Below, one piece after another: positions 59,304 to 64,000 of a DNA stretch of 64,000 nucleotides; positions within the stretch are counted from its first letter, which is position 1, and every line of letters starts with the position of its first letter. The notes under the pieces were generated by a model. That model saw only the letters and a program-made list of their open reading frames with translations, searched no databases and had not been told where the DNA came from. The position numbers and the translations under genes were made by a program. This DNA comes from Neomesorhizobium sp963726065 (GTDB lineage: Bacteria > Pseudomonadota > Alphaproteobacteria > Rhizobiales > Rhizobiaceae), in contig CAVSAU010000016.1 in the NCBI GenBank assembly GCA_963726065.1, positions 248,001 to 312,000 of the forward strand, given 5' to 3'.

Positions 59304-60052
59304 CTATGCTACCCGTCCCGTCCGTCGCGCCGCAAACCGCTCCAGCGCGCTGAACGCGTCGTAGATCAGCACCGCCAGCACGCCGACGATCAGGCCGCCC
59401 TGCAGCACGAAGGCGAGGTTGTTGGACAGCAGCCCGGCGATGATCACCTCGCCCAGCGTCTTCGCCGCCACCGTCGAGCCGATGGTCGCGGTGGCGAGGC
59501 TGATCACCACCGACAGCCGGATGCCGGCGAGGATCACCGGCAGCGCCAGCGGCAGCTCGACCTTGATGAGCCGCTGCCAGCCGGTCATGCCGACGCCGCG
59601 CGCCGCCTCGATCACCGGCGGCGGCAGCGTCGTCAGGCCGGTCAGCGCATTCTCGAAGATCGGCAGCAGGCCGTAGAGGAACAGCGCGACCAGCGTCGGC
59701 TTCTCGCCGAAACCGAGCACCGGCACGGCAAGCGCCAGCACCGCGACCGGCGGAAAGGTCTGGCCGATATTGACGAGGCTGCGCGACAGCGGCAGGAACT
59801 CGGCGCCGAACGGCCGCGTCACGAGGATGGCCAGCGCCACCGCCACGACGGTCGCGGCAACCGTCGCGATGGCGACCGATGCGCAGGTGCTGGAGCGTCA
59901 GCGTCAGCAGGCTGCCCTGGTTGTAGATCGCCGGCGCGTTGTTCTCGGTCAGCGGCTTGAAGCACCGGCTCGAACCATTGCGGCTCGACGAGGAACGCCG
60001 AGAGCAGCGCCAGCGCGACCAGCCGAAGCAGCGTCGGCAGCCAAAGCCTCAT
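59304..60052 (-). pseudogene. Osmoprotectant/quaternary-amine ABC permease (OpuBB/OsmW-like), frame broken
   Basis: The C-terminal 180 residues are clean: TRPFGAEFLPLSRSLVNIGQTFPPVAVLALAVPVLGFGEKPTLVA and the EAA loop AARGVGMTGWQRLIKVELPLALPVILAGIRLSVVISLATATIG, ending at 59304. The N-terminus (MRLWLPTLLRLVALALLSAF, LVEPQWFEPVLQ) starts near 60052, overlapping the ATPase stop. The two are separated by small indels near 59885 and 59958. Six-span permease for glycine betaine, choline or similar compounds. Confidence 0.75.
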
Positions 60053-60997
60053 TGCGGCCTCGCCGCGCGCTTGACCAGGCCCTTCGACGCGTGACCTTGC
60101 CGAGATCGGCGCCGTCCTCGCCGACCACCGGCAGGGCCTGCGCGGCCCGACCACAGCAGTTCGGCCAGCGCGTCGCGCTGCGTCGCGGTGGCCGGGATCG
60201 GCCTCGCCTTGCGCCGCTGCCCGGCTCGACCGCGTCGCCGACCGGCTCGAGCGACAGCAGCCGGAACGGCCGCTCGCCGGTGCCGATCAGCGTCTCGACG
60301 AACGCGCGTCGCCGGCCTGCGCCAGGATCTCCGCCGGCGCGCGCGTATTGCAGCAGCTTGCCCTCGTCCATGACCGCGATCCTGTCGCCGAGATGGATCG
60401 CCTCCTCCATGTCGTGGGTGACCAGGACGATCGTGGTGCCGAAGCGTTTCTGGATCGCGAGCAGGTCGTCCTGCGCCTTGGCGCGGATGATCGGGTCGAG
60501 CGCGCCGAACGGCTCGTCCATCAGAAGCACGTTCGGCTCGGCGGCGAGCGCCCGCGCGACGCCGACGCGCTGCTGCTGGCCGCCGGACAGTTCGTGCGGA
60601 TAACGCGGTCGCGAAATCGGCGGGATCGAGCTGGAACAGCGTCAGCAGCTCGTCGACGCGTGCGTCGATCCGCGCCTTGTCCCAGCCGAGCAGCGTCGGC
60701 ACGGTGGCGATGTTCTGCGCCACGGTGCGGTGCGGAAACAGGCCGTGCCCCTGGATCGCGTAGCCGATGCGGCGGCGCAGCTCGTAGCCCGGCAGCGCGC
60801 GGTTGTCGTCGCCGTCGATGCTTGACGATGCCGGAGGTCGGCTCGACCAGCCGGTTGATCATCCGCAGCAGCGTCGTCTTGCCGGAGCCGGAGGTGCCGA
60901 CGATGACCGCGATCGTGCGCGGCTCGATCGTCAGCGACACATCGTCGACGACCGCGGTGTCGCCGTAGCGCTTGGTGAGGTCGTCGATCTCGATCAT
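60049..60997 (-). pseudogene. Osmoprotectant/quaternary-amine ABC ATPase (OpuBA-like), several frame breaks
   Basis: Begins MIEIDDLTKRYGDTAVVDDV at 60997 and has Walker A GTSGSGKTT. After breaks near 60830, 60720, 60605 and 60235-60330 the remaining frames hold LGWDKARIDARVDELLTLFQLDPADF, VARALAAEPNVLLMDEPFGALDPIIRAKAQDDLLAIQK and VTHDMEEAIHLGDRIAVMDEGKLLQ. The C-terminal part resembles paired CBS domains and ends near 60049, where ATGA overlaps the next permease. Repeated small indels, not stop codons, break the gene. Confidence 0.75.
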
Positions 60998-62203
60998 GCG
61001 CGCACTGCCTTGGCTCTGCGGCGGTCATTTCGATCGACGGCGTCGAGCACGACCGCGGCGGCGAAGGCCAGCGCCACGGTCGGCACGGCGCCGAGCAGCA
61101 CGAGGTCCATCGCCGTCTGGCCGATGCCCTGGAAGACGAAGACGCCGAAGCCGCCGCCGCCGATCAGCGCGGCGATGGTGGCGAGCCCGATGTTCTGCAC
61201 CAGCACGATGCGGATGCCGGTGAGGATCACCGGGAAGGCGAGCGGCAACTCGACCCGGAACAGCCGCTGGCGGTCGGTCATGCCCATGCCGCGTGCCGCG
61301 TCGTTGGCCGCGCGCGGCACGCCGGCGAGGCCGACGACGGTGTTGGCGACCATCGGCAGCAGCGAATAGAGGAACAGCGCGACGAAGGCCGGCGCGGCGC
61401 CGATGCCGCGAGATGCCGATCGCCGCGGCGCCGGGCACGTTGGCGGCGACCCAGCCGAGCGGCGCGATCAGGAGGCCGAACAGCGCGATCGAGGGGATGG
61501 TCTGGACGATGTTGAGGACGTTGAGCACGCCGGCGCGCAGCGCGCTCGACGCGATGGCAGAGGATGCCGAGCGGAATGCCGACGACGACGGCGGCGGCCA
61601 GCGAGCCGAACGCCAGCGCCACATGCTTGCCGCGCCTCGCGCCAGAAAGCGTCGGCGCGGTTGGCGTATTCCTTGAGGATCGACAGGTCGTTCCAGCCGC
61701 CGACGCCAGAGCAGCAGCCGCATGGCGACCGCGCGACGACCGCCAGGACGCCGATGCGCGCCAGCGGCGTCAGCCGCAGCCGCGTCAGCGCATCGGCGGC
61801 GAGCAGCGCGAAGGCAAAGAGCAGGAGCCAGAAGCCGGAGGCGGGCGAGACGCGGGCGAAGGTGTTGCCCTCGGGCGTGAGGTAGCGTGCCGGCCACGCC
61901 GATCAACGACCGCCAGCAGCGACCAGAGCCGCCGCCGCGGCGACCAGCCGGACCAGCGCCGGCGTCTTGCAGCAGCGCGCGACGATGCGCGGCAACGGTC
62001 AGGACGACGAGAAGCAGCACGCCGGCCCAGCCGGGCAGCGCCTCGAGGATCGCCGCGCGCCTCGCCGGGCACGATGCGGTTGGCGCGGAACGTCGCGAAG
62101 GGCGCAGCGAAGGCGCCGTAGGCGGCGATGCGCGGCGATCACGCACGCCGAGCTTGTCGAGCGCGCAGGGCATCGGGCTGATCGCGGTTACGAGATCGCC
62201 CAT
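60994..62203 (-). pseudogene. Osmoprotectant/quaternary-amine ABC permease, long form, several frame breaks
   Basis: The gene starts near 62203 with MGDLVTAISPMPCALDKLGV, has hydrophobic segments (ALPGWAGVLLLVVLTVA; SGFWLLLFAFALLAADALTR) and WNDLSILKEYANRADAFW. It ends in a typical BPD permease domain (AARGMGMTDRQRLFRVELPLAFPVILTGIRIVLVQNIGLATIAALIGGGG) with stop at 60994, overlapping the ATPase start by ATGA. About 400 residues after repair. The extra N-terminal membrane region is longer than in classical OpuBB. The middle reads in all three frames because of repeated indels. Confidence 0.7.
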
Positions 62204-62227
62204 GCCTCGCGCCCCGCTCTGCCGCCG

Positions 62228-62345
62228 GACATCTCCGCCACAGGGAGAGATTACGCCTGCATTTGCCGCCGCCACCGCCACCTGAGGGAGACGGCGAGGT
62301 GTCGCGACTGATCTCGCCCTGCGGGGGAGATGTCCGCGGACAAGC
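62228..62345. repeat. Short GGGAGA palindromic motifs
   Basis: Two related units, GACATCTCCGCCACAGGGAG and GATCTCGCCCTGCGGGGGAG, in the interval between the binding-protein gene and the permease gene; they resemble family E tails but are degenerate. Confidence 0.4.
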
Positions 62346-62392
62346 GCCGTAGCGCCCGCCTCATCTTGCCGTGATCGAAGCAGTCGACGCGC

Positions 62393-63310
62393 TTACTTCA
62401 CGAACCCGTTCTTCTTCAGCAAGTCCTCGGCGACGGCCTTGGCAGGCTCGCCGCCGACCTGCACGCGGCCGTTGAGCTCCTGCAGCGTGACGAGGTCGAG
62501 CTTTTCGAACACCGGCTTCAGCAGCGTCTCGATCTGCGGATGCTCCTTCAGCACCGCCTCGCGGATGATCGGCGCCGGCTGGTAGACCGGCTGCACGCCC
62601 TTGTCGTCCTCCAGCACGACGAGGCCCGAGGGCGCGATGCCGCCGTCGGTGCCGTAGACCATCGCGGCGTTGACGCCGTTGGTCTGCTGCGCCGCAGCCG
62701 CGATCGTCGCCGCCGTGTCGCCGCCCGAGAGCGTGATCAGCTGGTCGGGCTTCAGCGTGAAGCCGTAGGTCGTCTGGAACGCCGGCAGGGCTGCCGCCGA
62801 ATTGACGAACTCGGCCGAGGCCGCGAGCTTCACCTGCGCCGCCGCCGGCGACATATTTGCCGAAGTCGCGAAAGCGTCGTGAGCTTGTTGGCCTCGGCCA
62901 CGTCCTTGCGCACCGCGATGGCCCAGGTGTTGTTGGCCGGCGACGGCGTCAGCCAGACGATCTTGTTGGCGTCGTAGTCGAGCTTCTTGGCCGTCTCATA
63001 GCCCTTGGCGGCGTCCTTCCACAGCGGGTCGTCGGCCTTCTCGAAGAAGAAGCGCCGCGTTGCCGGTGTATTCGGGATAGATGTCGATCTCGCCGGCGGT
63101 GATCGCCTTGCGCACGACCGGCGTGCCGCCGAGCTGGATGCGGTCGGTGGTCGGGAATGTCGTTGGCGTTGAGCACCGGCCAGGATGATGTTGCCGAGCA
63201 CGCCGCCCTCGGTGTCGATCTTCGACGACACGACGACCTGCGCATTGGCCGCAGCCGGCGCCGAAGCCGAGCGCCAGCACGGCGCCGATCAGGTTGTTTT
63301 TCAGTGACAT
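62393..63310 (-). pseudogene. Osmoprotectant/glycine betaine-type substrate-binding protein (OpuC/OsmF-like), frame broken
   Basis: Starts MSLKNNLIGAVLALGFGAG at 63310 (signal peptide), then SSKIDTEGGVLGNIIL, DRIQLGGTPVVRKAITAGEI, FEKADDPLWKDAAKGYETAKKLDYDANKIVWLTPSPANNTWAIAV in different frames, and finally a clean last part AQVKLAASAEFVNSAAALPA ... AVAEDLLKKNGFVK to 62393. Breaks lie near 63255, 63175, 63055 and 62865. The sequence is OpuAC-family. Periplasmic binding of betaine, choline or a related amine is expected. Together with the two permeases and ATPase it forms a complete importer. Confidence 0.76.
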
Positions 63311-63781
63311 GGGGAATCCTTTTGCTTGAGACTGCGACGTGGTTTGACCAGAAAAACGCGCGCCAGTCGCAGCATCCGGTTTTATACTCGCCGCATCGAG
63401 CAAGAAAATATTCCACCGTTCCGGTCATCGGCTCCCATCCATACTATCGCCTCGTCGCCACCGGGCAATGGCCGTGCTGGCATCATGCCGACAGGAATGA
63501 AGGCGCCAGAGCGGCGTACACTAAAGGTGGCGCTGAGAGCCGCATCCGCAGGCCGGCATCATCTGAACATCAACGTACCCGTCCTGGAATGATTTTCCAC
63601 CCAGCGGCATTTTGTTGGTCCAGAGTGCCTTTGCCGGGCAAGATGCACGGCTAGAAAGGCAAAATTCTACCGGAAGCAACTTTCAAGATCCGCGCCCCGG
63701 CCCATATGATTGGAATGCCGCATCACCGGTGACGGTTTTCAGCGCGCCCGCCGGAAACAAGAGCCAAAGAGTGGAGGAAGA
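63311..63781. other. Non-coding gap of about 470 bp
   Basis: No gene recognised. It contains a degenerate family A right-arm fragment at about 63538-63580 and should carry promoters for the binding-protein gene (minus) and the cysteine-synthase-family gene (plus). Confidence 0.55.
63538..63580. repeat. Family A repeat, degenerate right arm (copy 7)
   Basis: GCAGGCCGGCATCATCTGAA followed by CATCAACGTACCC matches the right arm of the full copies with several changes. Confidence 0.55.
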
Positions 63782-64000
63782 ATGAACCGCCTGCGCCCAC
63801 CCTACTCCTCGGTCCTCGACCTGATCGGCGAAACCCCGATCGTAGAGCTCACCAAATTCGACACCGGCAAATGCCGCCTGTTCATCAAGCTCGAAAGCCA
63901 GAATCCCGGCGGCTCGATCAAGGACCGCATTGCGCTGTCGATGATCGCCGACGCGGAACGCTATGGGCGGCTGGCGCCGGGCGGCACCATCGTCGAGGCG
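63782..64000 (+). CDS. Cysteine synthase/cystathionine beta-synthase family protein, N-terminal part
   Basis: The first 73 residues are present; the gene continues past the right edge. They show the fold-type II PLP-enzyme signature LIGETPIVELTKF and the Schiff-base lysine Lys47 in NPGGSIKDR. A strong GGAGGA ribosome-binding site precedes the ATG. The family makes cysteine from O-acetylserine or cystathionine from serine and homocysteine; the fragment does not distinguish these. A cystathionine role would fit the methionine-cycle genes elsewhere in the window. Confidence 0.88.
   Translation, partial: MNRLRPPYSSVLDLIGETPIVELTKFDTGKCRLFIKLESQNPGGSIKDRIALSMIADAERYGRLAPGGTIVEA

Overview
The window looks like chromosomal DNA of a high-GC Rhizobiales alphaproteobacterium, most likely the Mesorhizobium/Aminobacter/Phyllobacteriaceae neighbourhood. 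Grounds: cyclic beta-1,2-glucan genes ndvB and ndvA next to galU, a rhizobial-type homocysteine methyltransferase (bmt), an ExoD-family gene, a LigD/Ku pair, and many short palindromic intergenic repeats of the kind common in these genomes. No rRNA, tRNA, CRISPR array, transposase or phage gene was seen.

Layout. 1-14.8 kb is mixed housekeeping: the end of an M24 (DddP-like) enzyme, a purine nucleoside permease, a PhnD-type binding protein, a fatty acid desaturase divergent from an XRE regulator, a DUF1989 gene, bmt, an ECF sigma factor coupled to a membrane VWA protein, small secreted proteins, a dienelactone hydrolase and a QueG-like iron-sulfur protein. 15-25.5 kb is a corrinoid-dependent one-carbon locus: an MttB-family methyltransferase (minus strand), then on the plus strand a corrinoid protein, DUF1638, DUF4893 and exoD (probably unrelated), a PF13769 'virulence factor' protein, the MTHFR C-terminal protein, MetF, a pterin-binding methyltransferase and a ferredoxin-ASKHA corrinoid reactivase. 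Together they could move a methyl group from a methylated amine to a corrinoid protein, on to tetrahydrofolate, and through MetF into the folate pool. bmt (5.4 kb) and the pterin methyltransferase (22.4 kb) carry the same palindrome just upstream, which ties both to methionine-cycle control.

25.7-42 kb is an amine/heterocycle catabolic region with two converging operons. The plus operon has a cupin-XRE regulator, two dimethylglycine-dehydrogenase-like flavoproteins and an aminotransferase. The minus operon has an NMT1-type ABC importer, a cytosine-deaminase-like amidohydrolase, a GlcD-like FAD oxidase and two tandem flavodoxin-fold reductases. A Rid-family protein and a creatininase-family amidohydrolase lie next to it; the latter is bracketed by two 101-bp direct repeats. 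42-55.4 kb holds a YcaQ-like protein and the galU-ndvB-ndvA glucan locus. 55.4-58.9 kb is ligD-ku. 59.3-63.3 kb is an OpuB/OsmF-type quaternary-amine ABC transporter, and the window ends inside a cysteine-synthase-family gene.

Sequence quality. About a dozen genes have broken reading frames, clustered at 16-25 kb and 59.9-63.3 kb, while 25.7-59.3 kb (including the 8.6-kb ndvB) reads cleanly. Most breaks behave as single-base insertions that restore a conserved protein when removed. I type these genes as pseudogene to mark the broken frame, but think assembly error is the likelier cause. All functional statements come from recognising protein families by eye; no database search was possible.
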